Shown here in pieces: positions 41,943 to 52,396 of a stretch of 64,000 nucleotides of DNA (the first letter of the stretch is position 1; each line of letters begins with the position of its first letter). The stretch comes from Qipengyuania sediminis (GTDB taxonomy: Bacteria > Pseudomonadota > Alphaproteobacteria > Sphingomonadales > Sphingomonadaceae). The notes beneath the pieces are model-generated. The model was not told where the DNA came from, did no database searches, and saw only the letters and a list, made by a program, of their open reading frames with translations. A program made the position numbers and the translations under genes. The stretch spans positions 1,736,001-1,800,000 of the forward strand of contig NZ_CP037948.1 of assembly GCF_004358425.1 (NCBI RefSeq), in the 5' to 3' direction.

Positions 41943-42940
41943 CGCACCAGCCCCAGCGCCCGGTAGGTCGCATCGAGCGTCGGGATGGCCAGTTCCCGCG
42001 CCTTCGCTGCACCGCTGGCGAGGATGGCATCCAGCGCGTGTTGGTCGGCTAGAAGTTCCGTAAAGCGGGCAGAGATGGGCCGCAATGTCTCGACCAGGAG
42101 CTCGCCGAGGCGCGGCTTGAAGGTGCCGAAGCCCTGCCCGCCGTGCTCGGCCAGCACCGCTTCGGGGGTGATATCGGCGAGCGCGGCGTAGATGGTGACG
42201 AGGTTCAGCGCCTCCGGCCGCCCGGCGAGGCCCGCGGGCTCCGACGGCAGGGGCTCGGGGTCCGTCTTCGCCTTCTTCACCTTTTGCATCACCAGCTCGA
42301 CATCGTCGGTAAGATTGATGCGCGCCATGTCGCTTGCGTCCGACTTGCTCATCTTGGCGAGGCCATCGCGCAAGGACATGATCCGCGCGGCAGCGGGCGG
42401 CACGATGGGTTCGGGCAGGGCAAAGGTTTCGGCGAAATCCGTGTTGAACTTCTGCGCGATGTCGCGGGCCAGCTCGAGATGCTGCTTCTGGTCCTCGCCC
42501 ACCGGGACATGCGTCGCTTGGTAAAGCAGCACGTCCGCCGCCTGCAGCACGGGATAGGTGAACAGCGCGACGCTTGCGCCCTCGCGGTTCTTGCCCGCCT
42601 TGTCCTTCCACTGCGTCATGCGATTGAGCCAGCCCATCCGCGCGGTGCCGGCGAGCAGCCATTGCAGCTCCGCATGTTGCGGCACCTGCGCCTGGTTGAA
42701 CAGGATCGAGCGCGCCGGGTCGATACCGCAGGCCGTCAGCGCCGCCGCCATCTCCAGCGTCGCGCGGCGCAGCGCCGCCGGGTCGTGCGGCATGGAGATG
42801 GCGTGGAGATCAGCAAGGAAGAACAGGCATGTCCCGCCGTCCGAAAGGCTGTCCTGCATCCGCACCCAGTTGCGGATCGCGCCCAGGTAATTGCCCAGGT
42901 GAAGATTGCCGGTAGGCTGGATGCCGGAAACGACGCGCAT
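41939..42940 (-). CDS. trpS: Tryptophanyl-tRNA synthetase
   Basis: 333 aa from the ATG at 42940; the frame is open to 43108, but that part would lie within murJ. Class I synthetase motifs: HIGH as HLGN in PTGNLHLGNYLG, and KMSKS in LAKMSKSDASD. VLLYQATHVPVGEDQKQH is typical of bacterial TrpRS. It charges tRNA-Trp. It starts 7 bp after murJ ends, in one transcription unit murJ-trpS-cdd-S66 peptidase. Confidence 0.97.
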   Translation of the reverse strand: MRVVSGIQPTGNLHLGNYLGAIRNWVRMQDSLSDGGTCLFFLADLHAISMPHDPAALRRATLEMAAALTACGIDPARSILFNQAQVPQHAELQWLLAGTARMGWLNRMTQWKDKAGKNREGASVALFTYPVLQAADVLLYQATHVPVGEDQKQHLELARDIAQKFNTDFAETFALPEPIVPPAAARIMSLRDGLAKMSKSDASDMARINLTDDVELVMQKVKKAKTDPEPLPSEPAGLAGRPEALNLVTIYAALADITPEAVLAEHGGQGFGTFKPRLGELLVETLRPISARFTELLADQHALDAILASGAAKARELAIPTLDATYRALGLVR

Positions 42941-42947
42941 ACGACGA

Positions 42948-44534
42948 TTACTCTTGGGCCGGTTCGACGCTTCCACGCCGGAAGAAAGTGCGGATGTCGG
43001 CGCGGGTGAACGCCCCGAGCACGAGGGTGGCGGTGCCGTAGACCAGCGCCCCCGCGCCGACCAGCGCGGCAAGCGCCAGCGCGCGGTCGTGCCAACGGCC
43101 TGCGACATAGCTTTCGGTCAGCTCGCGAGTGAACCACAGCACCGCTCCCATGGCGAGCGCCGCCAGCACCAGTCGCCATGCGCGCCGCTTGAGCCGTGCA
43201 TCGGGCACCAAATCGCCCCGCTTGCGCAGCGTGCGGTAGAGCAGCGCGACATTGACCGTCGAGGCGATCGCGGTCGCGAGCGGGGGCCCGACATGCGCGA
43301 GCGGCACGATCAGCGCGAGATTGAGCGCGAGGTTCACCCCCACCGCGACGAGGCCGAAATTGAGCGGCGTTCGCGTATCCTGCCGCGCATAGAAGGCAGG
43401 CGTCAGCACCTTGACGAGGATATAGGCGGGCAGCCCCAGCGAAAAGGCGGCGAGCGCCTCGGTCGTCGCCTGAACGTCCGCCGCATCGAAGCGGCCGTAG
43501 CCGAACAGCCCGGCGACGATCGGCTTGCCGCAGATTGCCAGCGCGACTGCCGCGGGCAGGGTCAGCAGCAGCGCGAGCTCAAGCCCGCGGTTCTGAGTCG
43601 CGTTGGCCGCCTCCTTATCGCCCGATCCCAGCTGGTGGGAAATCGTCGGGAGGAGCACTGTGCCGAGCGCGATGCCGATAAGCCCCAACGGCAATTGGTT
43701 CAGCCGATCGGCCATGTAGATATAGGTGACCGAACCATGGGCGAGAATCGCGGCGGCGAGCGCGGTCGAGATCACGAGATTGATCTGCACCGCCCCCGCC
43801 CCGAGCGCGGCGGGCAGCGTCAGCTTAAGCAATCGCTTCACGTCGGGGCTGAGCCGCGGCCGCCGTAGCTTGAGGCTGACGCCGTTGGCATGCGCAGCCC
43901 AGGCGAGCCACAGCAGTTGCAGCAGCCCTGCGACGCTGACCGCGATTGCCTGGTTGCGCGCGGTTATCATGGGGTCCGAATTGTCGAACAGCAGCAATGC
44001 GGTGATGAGCGTCAGGTTCAGCAGCATGGGGGCGGCCGCGTTGACCCAGAACTTGCCGAGCGAATTGAGGATGCCGCCGAACAGCGAAACCAGGCTGATC
44101 AGCATCAGATAGGGGATCGTCAGCCGCGACAGCATGACCGCAAAGGCGAAGTCCTCCTCGCCTACCCCGTTGAACCCGCCCGACAGCACCAGCGTGATTG
44201 GCCAGGCGAAGACCTGGAGGACGGCGGTCATGACGAGCAGCACCGGCAGCAGCACGGCCAATGCGCGCTCGGCGAACTCGATGCCCGCCTTCAGGCCCGG
44301 CCCGTCCTTGTCCGCGACCTTCTGATTGAACATCGGGATGAAAGCGGAGGAGAACGCCCCTTCCGCGAACAGCGCGCGGAACATATTGGGCAGTTTGAAG
44401 GCGATCAGGAAGGCGTCGGAAGCGAAGCTCGCCCCCATGTACCGCGCGAACAGATTGTCGCGAACGAGCCCCAGCACCCGGCTGCCGAGCGTAAGCGTGC
44501 CGATAGTGCCGACGCTGCGGAGGAGCGAAGCCAT
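42948..44534 (-). CDS. murJ: Lipid II flippase MurJ
   Basis: 528 aa from the ATG at 44534. About 14 membrane helices; N-terminal GTIGTLTLGSRVLGLVRD and FRALFAEGAFSSAFIP are family signatures, and conserved Arg/Lys in the central cavity region are visible. It flips lipid II across the inner membrane for cell-wall synthesis. A REP-like palindrome separates it from secB upstream. It leads the unit with trpS and cdd. Confidence 0.97.
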   Translation of the reverse strand: MASLLRSVGTIGTLTLGSRVLGLVRDNLFARYMGASFASDAFLIAFKLPNMFRALFAEGAFSSAFIPMFNQKVADKDGPGLKAGIEFAERALAVLLPVLLVMTAVLQVFAWPITLVLSGGFNGVGEEDFAFAVMLSRLTIPYLMLISLVSLFGGILNSLGKFWVNAAAPMLLNLTLITALLLFDNSDPMITARNQAIAVSVAGLLQLLWLAWAAHANGVSLKLRRPRLSPDVKRLLKLTLPAALGAGAVQINLVISTALAAAILAHGSVTYIYMADRLNQLPLGLIGIALGTVLLPTISHQLGSGDKEAANATQNRGLELALLLTLPAAVALAICGKPIVAGLFGYGRFDAADVQATTEALAAFSLGLPAYILVKVLTPAFYARQDTRTPLNFGLVAVGVNLALNLALIVPLAHVGPPLATAIASTVNVALLYRTLRKRGDLVPDARLKRRAWRLVLAALAMGAVLWFTRELTESYVAGRWHDRALALAALVGAGALVYGTATLVLGAFTRADIRTFFRRGSVEPAQE

Positions 44535-44553
44535 GGCGTTAACCTCGCAGTAC

Positions 44554-44634
44554 ACCCGCTCGTGCTGAGCCTGTCGAAGCACTCGGCGATAGGTTTCGCC
44601 AATCACCCTTCGACAGGCTCGGGGTGAGCGGGGT
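44554..44634. repeat. REP-type inverted repeat between secB and murJ
   Basis: The left arm (about 44554-44580) contains GTGCTGAGCCTGTCGAAGC, and the right arm (44608-44634) contains CTTCGACAGGCTCGGGGTG. They are mirror complements with a few changes around a ~27-bp centre. The core is the same as in the cobB-dapB gap. Confidence 0.8.
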
Positions 44635-44648
44635 CGGTCGGTCCGGCG

Positions 44649-45185
44649 TTAGTTCAGCTCGCCAGCCGCCGGCTTGTCGAAGGGGCTGGCCCCCTCGGCC
44701 TGCCGCTGCGCCAGCTGCTGCGCGTAGAGCGCACCGAAATCCATGGGGTCGAGCATCAGCGGCGCGAAACCCGCGTCCCGCGTCGCATCGGCGATCACCC
44801 GCCGGGCGAAGGGGAACAGCAGCCGCGGAGCTTCGGCGTAGAGGAAGGCATGCGCCGGCTCCTCAGGGATGTTCCGAAGGCCCACGAGACCCGCATAGGC
44901 GAGCTCGACCAGATAAAGGCTCCCCTGCGGCATCTTGGCACCGACCGTTATCTTCAGCTCGACCTCATGCACCTCATCGTTCACCGCATTGGCGGCGATG
45001 TTGAACTGCACATCCACATTGGGCTGGTCGGTCCACTGATAGCAGGTGGGCGCGTTCGGGTTCTCGACCGAGAGGTCCTTGATGTATTGCGCGATCAGCC
45101 CGGCCATCGGCTGATTGTCCGCCCCGTTGGCGCCCGCGGACGGATCGGGATTGAGATCGGTCAGGATGTCGTTGTCATCGGCCAT
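44649..45185 (-). CDS. secB: Protein-export chaperone SecB
   Basis: 178 aa from the ATG at 45185. The core has QYIKDLSVENPNAP near residue 35, VELAYAGLVGLRNIP, FPFARRVIADATRDAGFAPLMLDP; these are the SecB landmarks. It holds preproteins unfolded and passes them to SecA. The Asp/Ala/Pro-rich head and the C-terminal acidic/Pro tail are longer than in E. coli but normal for alphaproteobacteria. It is divergent from the Tim44-like gene. Confidence 0.96.
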   Translation of the reverse strand: MADDNDILTDLNPDPSAGANGADNQPMAGLIAQYIKDLSVENPNAPTCYQWTDQPNVDVQFNIAANAVNDEVHEVELKITVGAKMPQGSLYLVELAYAGLVGLRNIPEEPAHAFLYAEAPRLLFPFARRVIADATRDAGFAPLMLDPMDFGALYAQQLAQRQAEGASPFDKPAAGELN

Positions 45186-45397
45186 GGGATTTGCGTGCTC
45201 TCGTCGAAGGTTTGCGTGTCGCGCGGGCCGCGACGGCGCCAAGGTGGACGCGCGCCTAGCAGCCGCGCCTTGTGCGAGCAATGGCCCCGCCCGAGAAGGG
45301 GTCCGGTTGTTCGATTGTGTTTGCGCCCTATCTAGGGCAGAAGGAACGAAACCGCACCCTCGCGCGTCATTCCGGCAGCGCATCCGGGCTGCGCGTC

Positions 45398-46063
45398 ATG
45401 GAGCATCGGCAGGGCGTGATCCTCGAAATCGTCATTCTCGCCATGGTGGCCGGCTTTCTCGGCTTGCGGCTCTATTCGGTGCTTGGCCGCAGGGCTGAGC
45501 ATGAGGAGGAGCAGCCGATCCCGACGCGGTTCGAGCGCGCGGAGGACGCCGCCGCAACCGGGCGCGTCGCGGCCCCCGCCCCCGCGGCGGCCAAACGCCG
45601 CGAGCTTGCGGGCGCGAACGAGGCCGGGGTGCGCGCGATCGCGGCCGCCGATCCGCGGTTCGACCTCATCGCCTTCCTCGAGGGGGCGAAGGGTGCCTAT
45701 CGCATGATCCTCGAAGCCTTCTGGCAGGGCGACCGCGAGACGCTGCGCGAGTTGTGCGACGATGATGTCTATGCTCAGTTTGCCGCGGCAATCGACGCGC
45801 GCGAGGCAGCAGGCGAGACGCTCGACAACCGGTTGATCCGGATCGAGGATGCGAGCATTGCTTCGGCCACGGTTGAAGATCGCGTGGCGCGGGTGGCGGT
45901 GCTCTTCGTCGCCGATATCGCGGCAGTCACGCGCGATGCGGAGGGTACGGTAGTGGCGGGCTCGCTCGCGGACGCGGTGGAGAGCCGCGACGTCTGGACC
46001 TTCATGCGCCACCTCGATTCGGCAGGGCCCGACTGGAAACTCGACGAGACCGACGAGGGCTAG
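45398..46063 (+). CDS. Tim44/TimA-like inner-membrane protein
   Basis: 221 aa from the ATG at 45398. One N-terminal membrane helix (EIVILAMVAGFLGLRLYSVLG), an Ala/Glu-rich linker, then a C-terminal Tim44-like domain with FLEGAKGAYRMILEAFWQGD and the cystatin-like strand pattern to the end. In alphaproteobacteria this protein (TimA) is tied to the inner membrane and is the relative of mitochondrial Tim44; its bacterial role is not settled. It stands first of tim44-mltA-smr, opposite secB, a conserved alphaproteobacterial arrangement. Confidence 0.88.
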   Translation: MEHRQGVILEIVILAMVAGFLGLRLYSVLGRRAEHEEEQPIPTRFERAEDAAATGRVAAPAPAAAKRRELAGANEAGVRAIAAADPRFDLIAFLEGAKGAYRMILEAFWQGDRETLRELCDDDVYAQFAAAIDAREAAGETLDNRLIRIEDASIASATVEDRVARVAVLFVADIAAVTRDAEGTVVAGSLADAVESRDVWTFMRHLDSAGPDWKLDETDEG

Positions 46064-46098
46064 GCGAAGTTAAAAGCGCCGCGGGAAGGACACGAGGC

Positions 46099-47328
46099 AT
46101 GCGTATCATCGCCGTGGTGATCGCGGTCCTGGCGCTCGCCGGCTGCGTGCGCATCGTCCCCGATGCCCGGCCCCCGGTTTCCGCGCCGCGCCCCGCACCC
46201 ACCCCGGCGCCGACATCGACACCCGTGGCACCCATGGTCGCCGCAGGTCCCAGCGTGGCTTCGCTCGGGATCGGAGCGGAGGACGCACGCTCGGCGCTTG
46301 CTTCCTTCATCGAGTCCTGCCCCCGGCTCGTCGGCCGCACGGATGCGAGCACGCTCACCACCGGGACCGATTGGCGCGCGGTCTGCGACACCGCGCGCGC
46401 CTGGCCGGCGAGTGACGCGGTGCGCTTCTTCACGACCGAGTTCGAGACCGCGCGGCTCGGCGATGGCAAGACCTTCGTCACAGGCTATTTCGAGCCCGAA
46501 ATCCTCGCCTCGCGCACTCGCCGCGTCGGCTACGATCAGCCGATCTACGGCATGCCGCGCGACCTCGTCCGCGATCCCAACTGGACGGGGGATGGCCGCG
46601 CGCCGCTGGGCAAGGTTACGCCCGAAGGCTTCGTTCCCTACGATACCCGCGCCGAGATCATGGCTGGCTCGCTCTTGCCGCCCGGCACCCCGCTTGTGTT
46701 CGAGCCAGGCGCGCCTGAAATGGTGAACGGGGGCCGCGCGCCGGTCCTCGCCTGGGCGGCTGACCCGGCCGAGTTCTTCTTCCTGCAGGTTCAGGGGTCC
46801 GGCCTGCTGCGCTTGCCCGACGGGTCGGTGATGCGCATCGGCTATGCGGGGCAGAACGGGCGTGGTTATGTCGGCATCGGCGCGCTGATGCGGACACGCG
46901 GCCTGATCGGCGAAGGTCCGGGGCAATACCCTGGCTCGATGCAGGGAATCCTTCGCTATATCCGCGAGAATCCCGAAGCGGGCCGCGCGCTGATGAACGA
47001 AAACCCGAGCTGGGTTTTTTTCCAGGAGAACCGTGGCGATGGGCCGCTGGGTTCGCTGAACGTTCCGGTGCGCGCGGGCAGCTCGGTCGCAACCGATCCG
47101 CTTCATATCCCGCTCGGCGCGCCGGTCTGGCTCGACGTCGATCGCAGCGAGGTGGACGGGCTGTGGATCGCGCAGGACACCGGCGGGGCGATAAAGGGCC
47201 CCAACCGCTTCGACACCTTTTGGGGGAACGGGCCCGAGGCGAGGGTCATCGCCGGCGGCATGAGCGCGCGCGGCGAGGCGTTGCTGCTGCTGCCCAGGGG
47301 AGTGCTCGCGCGCCTGCTCGCGCGATGA
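46099..47328 (+). CDS. mltA: Membrane-bound lytic murein transglycosylase A
   Basis: 409 aa. Lipobox LALAGCV near residue 16, then a Pro/Thr-rich linker. MltA domain with FVTGYFEPEI, TRRVGYDQPIYG, and the 3D domain at the C-terminus containing VDRSEVDGLWIAQDTGGAIKG with its catalytic-type Asp residues. It cleaves murein glycan strands to 1,6-anhydromuropeptides at the outer membrane. Its stop overlaps the smr start (ATGA), and the two are likely cotranslated. Confidence 0.96.
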   Translation: MRIIAVVIAVLALAGCVRIVPDARPPVSAPRPAPTPAPTSTPVAPMVAAGPSVASLGIGAEDARSALASFIESCPRLVGRTDASTLTTGTDWRAVCDTARAWPASDAVRFFTTEFETARLGDGKTFVTGYFEPEILASRTRRVGYDQPIYGMPRDLVRDPNWTGDGRAPLGKVTPEGFVPYDTRAEIMAGSLLPPGTPLVFEPGAPEMVNGGRAPVLAWAADPAEFFFLQVQGSGLLRLPDGSVMRIGYAGQNGRGYVGIGALMRTRGLIGEGPGQYPGSMQGILRYIRENPEAGRALMNENPSWVFFQENRGDGPLGSLNVPVRAGSSVATDPLHIPLGAPVWLDVDRSEVDGLWIAQDTGGAIKGPNRFDTFWGNGPEARVIAGGMSARGEALLLLPRGVLARLLAR

Positions 47329-47891
47329 CCCGGCCGCGCGGGCTTAGCGCCGAAGAGGCGGCGGCGTGGGCGCAGGTGGCGGCGACGGTCAGGCCCTTCA
47401 GTGGAAGGCGCGTTCCGGACCCTCCGCTGAAAGGGGATTTGGCAAGCCAAAGGCCTGAGGCAAAGGTTTCGCCCTCTCGAGCCGGGGGGAGCCCTCCACC
47501 CCCGTCCTTTCGGAGCGGCGGCCCCCCTCCCCCTTCAGCGGAGGATCGCGGGCTCGACTCGCATTGGGAGCGGCGGTTGCGCGGCGGCGCGCTGACCCCC
47601 GATTTCACGCTCGATCTGCACGAGCATTCGCTGGACGCCGCCTATCAGCGCCTCGTTGACGGGCTAGACATCGCGCGCGAGACCGGGGCGCGGGTCGTGC
47701 TGATCATCGCCGGGCGCGAACGGGTGCTTGCCGCCGCCGATCGCGCCGGGCATCGCGGCGCGATCCGCGCGAAGCTGCTCGACTGGCTCGCCGCCAGCCG
47801 CCATGCGAATGCCATCGCCGCGATCCGCAAGGCGCACCCGCGCCACGGCGGTGACGGCGCGCTCTACATCATCCTGCGCCGCGCGCGCTGA
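47325..47891 (+). CDS. Smr-domain protein (MutS2 C-terminal-like)
   Basis: 188 aa from the ATG at 47325, overlapping the mltA stop. The C-terminal ~90 residues form an Smr domain: TLDLHEHSLDAAYQRLVD, VVLIIAGRERV and a GDGALYIILRRAR ending; the usual LDLHG is LDLHE here. Smr domains bind or nick nucleic acid. Residues ~32-75 are a Pro/Ser/Gly-rich insertion, coded by the inverted repeat at 47421-47544. The gene remains in frame across it. Confidence 0.87.
   Translation: MTRPRGLSAEEAAAWAQVAATVRPFSGRRVPDPPLKGDLASQRPEAKVSPSRAGGSPPPPSFRSGGPPPPSAEDRGLDSHWERRLRGGALTPDFTLDLHEHSLDAAYQRLVDGLDIARETGARVVLIIAGRERVLAAADRAGHRGAIRAKLLDWLAASRHANAIAAIRKAHPRHGGDGALYIILRRAR
47421..47544. repeat. Palindromic element inserted in frame in smr
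   Basis: The outer arms CCTCCGCTGAAAGGGG (47421-47436) and CCCCCTTCAGCGGAGG (47529-47544) are complementary apart from one position. Inside, TTTGGC-AA-GCCAAA forms a hairpin (47438-47451). About 124 bp is added to the linker of the Smr protein without breaking the frame, giving a Pro-rich peptide. It looks like a REP-type element that has been accommodated in a coding sequence. Confidence 0.65.
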
Positions 47892-47900
47892 TGCCGGAAA

Positions 47901-47926
47901 GGCTCCGGCAGCGTGCTGCCGAAGCC
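47901..47926. terminator. Hairpin between smr and katG ends
   Basis: GGCTCCGGCAGC and GCTGCCGAAGCC form a 12-bp stem with one mismatch around GT. It lies between convergent smr and katG. There is no T-run, so it may be a simple barrier or Rho-dependent site. Confidence 0.45.
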
Positions 47927-47950
47927 TCTCGCTACCAAGACCGGAAAGGT

Positions 47951-50200
<2,250 letters not shown>

Positions 50201-50308
50201 CTATCCCGACGTCATGGCGCGACACAACCGGTGCGTCCAATCGATTGATTGAGAGAGTTCGATTGAGCCGGCCGATTATCCCTGCCGAGCAAGGGGCGCG
50301 CGCAAGAA

Positions 50309-50342
50309 AAGGGCGGCGCCTCCGCGCGGAGGCGCCGCCCTT
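50309..50342 (-). terminator. rplL: Strong Rho-independent terminator after rplL
   Basis: A perfect 15-bp stem (AAGGGCGGCGCCTCC, loop GCGC, mirror arm) is followed on the minus strand by TTTTCTT. It ends the rplJ-rplL message and insulates katG, which is on the same strand further down. Confidence 0.85.
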
Positions 50343-50457
50343 CGGTGTCGCTTGCGAATACGGCCCAACGTCCCGGCAAAGCCGCGACGTCGAACGCGGC
50401 ATTCCCGCGCCGGCCGGCTTCGTGAGAGGTCGGTTCAGCTTGCGCTGAACCGTGCCC

Positions 50458-50835
50458 TCACTTCAGCTCGACGGTGCCGCCGGCTTCCTCGATCTTCTTC
50501 TTGATCTCTTCCGCCTCGGCCTTGTTCACGCCTTCCTTGACGGCCTTGGGCGCGCCTTCGACGAGCGCCTTGGCTTCGGTGAGGCCCAGGCCGGTGATGG
50601 CGCGGACTTCCTTGATGACCTGGATCTTCTTGCCGCCGTCGCCGGTCAGGACGACGTCGAATTCGGTCTTCTCTTCGGCAGGCGCGGCGTCACCGCCGCC
50701 CGCGGCAGGGCCCGCGACGGCGACGGCGGCGGCGGCGGAAACGCCCCACGCCTCTTCGAGCGCCTTGGCAAGGTCGGCCGCCTCGAGGACGGTAAGCTGC
50801 GACAGATCTTCAACGAGCTTGGCGATATCGGCCAT
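50458..50835 (-). CDS. rplL: 50S ribosomal protein L7/L12
   Basis: 125 aa. N-terminal dimerisation helix ([20 protein letters not shown]), Ala/Gly hinge, and the C-terminal factor-binding domain [24 protein letters not shown] and [15 protein letters not shown]. It forms the stalk that recruits translation GTPases. It follows rplJ by 63 bp on the minus strand. TGGAGTG precedes the ATG. Its partners rpoB/rpoC are not downstream but divergent, 2.5 kb away. Confidence 0.98.
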   Translation of the reverse strand: MADIAKLVEDLSQLTVLEAADLAKALEEAWGVSAAAAVAVAGPAAGGGDAAPAEEKTEFDVVLTGDGGKKIQVIKEVRAITGLGLTEAKALVEGAPKAVKEGVNKAEAEEIKKKIEEAGGTVELK

Positions 50836-50898
50836 GATGTTTCACTCCAGATTGGTTGCGGGCGAACGGGCCCGGATGTGTGACGAAAAGTGTCGAAC

Positions 50899-51414
50899 CT
50901 ACGCGGCTTCTTTGGCGGCATAGGCGCCGAAGACGCGCGCCAGCTTGGCGGCGGGGGCATTGACGACCTGCGCGATCTTGGTCGCAGGCGCATTGACAAG
51001 ACCCACCAGCTTCGCACGAAGCTCGTCGAGCGAGGGCATCGAGGCGAGCGCCTTGACCCCGGCTTCGTCGAGCAGCTGCCCGCCCATCGACCCGCCGACG
51101 ATCTCGATCCGATCGGTCGTCTTGGCGAAGTCCACCGCCGCCTTCGCCGCCGCGACCGGATCGGTCGAATAGGCGATGGCGGTCGGGCCGGTCAGCAGAT
51201 CGCCGAGGCCCGCATAATCGGTGTCGTTCAGGGCGAGCCTGGCGAGGCGGTTCTTCGCGACCTTGTAGGACGCCCCGGCTTCCCGCATGCGTCCGCGCAG
51301 ATCCGTGGACTGCGCCACCGACATGCCGAGGTTGCGGGTGACGACCACCACGCCCGCCTCTTGAAACACCGCGTTGAGCTGGGCGACCGAATCCGCTTTT
51401 TGCGAACGATCCAT
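50899..51414 (-). CDS. rplJ: 50S ribosomal protein L10
   Basis: 171 aa from the ATG at 51414, which has AAGGAG six bases upstream; an in-frame start at 51429 would lie before that site and is rejected. N-terminal rRNA-binding domain ([24 protein letters not shown]) and a C-terminal helix for L7/L12 dimers are both visible. L10 is the stalk base and normally represses its own operon by binding the leader. The 246 bp in front would hold such a leader. Confidence 0.97.
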   Translation of the reverse strand: MDRSQKADSVAQLNAVFQEAGVVVVTRNLGMSVAQSTDLRGRMREAGASYKVAKNRLARLALNDTDYAGLGDLLTGPTAIAYSTDPVAAAKAAVDFAKTTDRIEIVGGSMGGQLLDEAGVKALASMPSLDELRAKLVGLVNAPATKIAQVVNAPAAKLARVFGAYAAKEAA

Positions 51415-51660
51415 GCCGTACTCCTTCATCGAGGCCGCGCGCGATTGCTCGCGGACGGCCGGCTGCAGTGCCGCATCCCCGTGCGGGAGTGCGGACGAGT
51501 CCGTTTGACAAGGGAAGGAGGTGCGACGCTTTGCGACGCGACAAGCGTGAGGGGCGCAAAGCCGCCGCGCGCAATAAACTCGTTTCCCCGCCTCGGCCGG
51601 AAATTAAGAGGTCCAGTCGATCCTGGCGCCTCACCGGCTGTCTCGGACGGATGAACGGCA
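51415..51660 (-). promoter_or_regulatory. rplJ upstream region, probable L10-type leader
   Basis: Together with the hairpins to 51747 this is a stretch of more than 300 bp without a gene. It must hold the rplJ promoter and, by analogy with other bacteria, an L10-binding leader. Several short GC-rich symmetries can be seen, but I could not define a promoter or the leader fold by eye. Confidence 0.35.
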
Positions 51661-51667
51661 AACGAAA

Positions 51668-51739
51668 AGAGGCCCGCCGTTCGGGGCGGGCCTCTAGACG
51701 AAAAGCCGTCTAAGTCAAGCCGGGGCGGGACCGCCCCGG
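51668..51739 (-). terminator. Terminator and tandem hairpins after the lipoprotein gene
   Basis: AGAGGCCCGCC/GGCGGGCCTCT (51668-51695), an 11-bp stem with six-base loop, is followed on the minus strand by TTTTCGTTT: a good Rho-independent terminator. Upstream of it lie AGACG/CGTCT around 51695-51710 and CCGGGGCGG-GA-CCGCCCCGG (51720-51739). They isolate rplJ from the lipoprotein gene. Confidence 0.75.
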
Positions 51740-51747
51740 CCAGCGAC

Positions 51748-52032
51748 TTACATCGGGGTTTCGGTCGCCGCCGGGGTGGCAGTGCCAGTGGCGGTGCCGG
51801 TGGTGGTGGTGCTGGTGGTCGCAGTGCCGGTCGGCGCGGCGGTGCCGGCGGTCATGCCGTCGGTGCCGGTGGCAGCAGTGCCGGTCGCCATCGGGTCGGC
51901 GGCGGCGGTGTCGGCAGCCATCGGCTCGGTGGTCATCGCGGTTTCGGTCGCGGTGGGCTCCACGGTGGTTTCTTCGGCCTGCGAGCAGGCGGCCAGCGCG
52001 AAGGGCAGAGCGATCAGGGCAAACTTCTTCAT
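51748..52032 (-). CDS. Small Thr/Ala-rich lipoprotein
   Basis: 94 aa from the ATG at 52032 with AAGGAA before it. Lipobox LPFALAACSQ; the mature chain, ~78 residues, is low-complexity, almost all Thr, Ala, Gly, Met, Pro and Ser, for example TATTSTTTTGTATGTATP. No fold or function can be assigned; such linkers often anchor to the envelope or are glycosylation-prone. It lies between rplJ and the HTH/DUF2975 pair and has its own terminator. The repetitive codons make slippage likely. Confidence 0.7.
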   Translation of the reverse strand: MKKFALIALPFALAACSQAEETTVEPTATETAMTTEPMAADTAAADPMATGTAATGTDGMTAGTAAPTGTATTSTTTTGTATGTATPAATETPM

Positions 52033-52153
52033 GGGTCCGGATTCCTTGTGCCAGAAGTGGCAGCCATAAAATGGCCACATTTGCCGCCAGTTCCAAGCAA
52101 AAAGTGACGTCCCTGCCATTTTTCTGCCGCAAACGTGCCGTCCCAACACGCGG

Positions 52154-52396
52154 TCAAGCCTCGTTCGGCCGATACCGCAGCAGATCACCGGGCTGGCATT
52201 CAAGCTCGCCGCAGATCGCTTCCAATGTCGAGAAGCGAATCGCCTTTGCCTTGCCCGTCTTGAGTATCGACATATTCGCGAGCGTCAGGCCGACGCGATC
52301 CGCCAATTCCGTCAAGGTCATGCCGCGAGCCTGCAGCAATTCGTCGAGCCGGACGGCGATACGGGTGCCTGAAGGATCGGACGGAACCGGCGGCAT
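52154..52396 (-). CDS. Helix-turn-helix regulator, XRE/YozG type
   Basis: 80 aa, one HTH domain: RLDELLQARGMTLTELADRVGLT (first half), ANMSILKTGKAKAIRFSTLEAICGELECQPGDLLRY (second half, Cro/CI-like). No other domain. Its start overlaps the stop of the DUF2975 gene by one base, so the pair is cotranslated. Such YozG-type regulators are usually partnered with a DUF2975 membrane protein. It is probably an autoregulator acting at the inverted repeats upstream of the pair. Confidence 0.9.
   Translation of the reverse strand: MPPVPSDPSGTRIAVRLDELLQARGMTLTELADRVGLTLANMSILKTGKAKAIRFSTLEAICGELECQPGDLLRYRPNEA

Noticed and set aside
51760..51960. Repeating GGTGCCGGT-like units resembling a small repeat array
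   Set aside because: They are codon repeats of the Thr/Ala-rich lipoprotein, not spaced direct repeats; not a CRISPR array.
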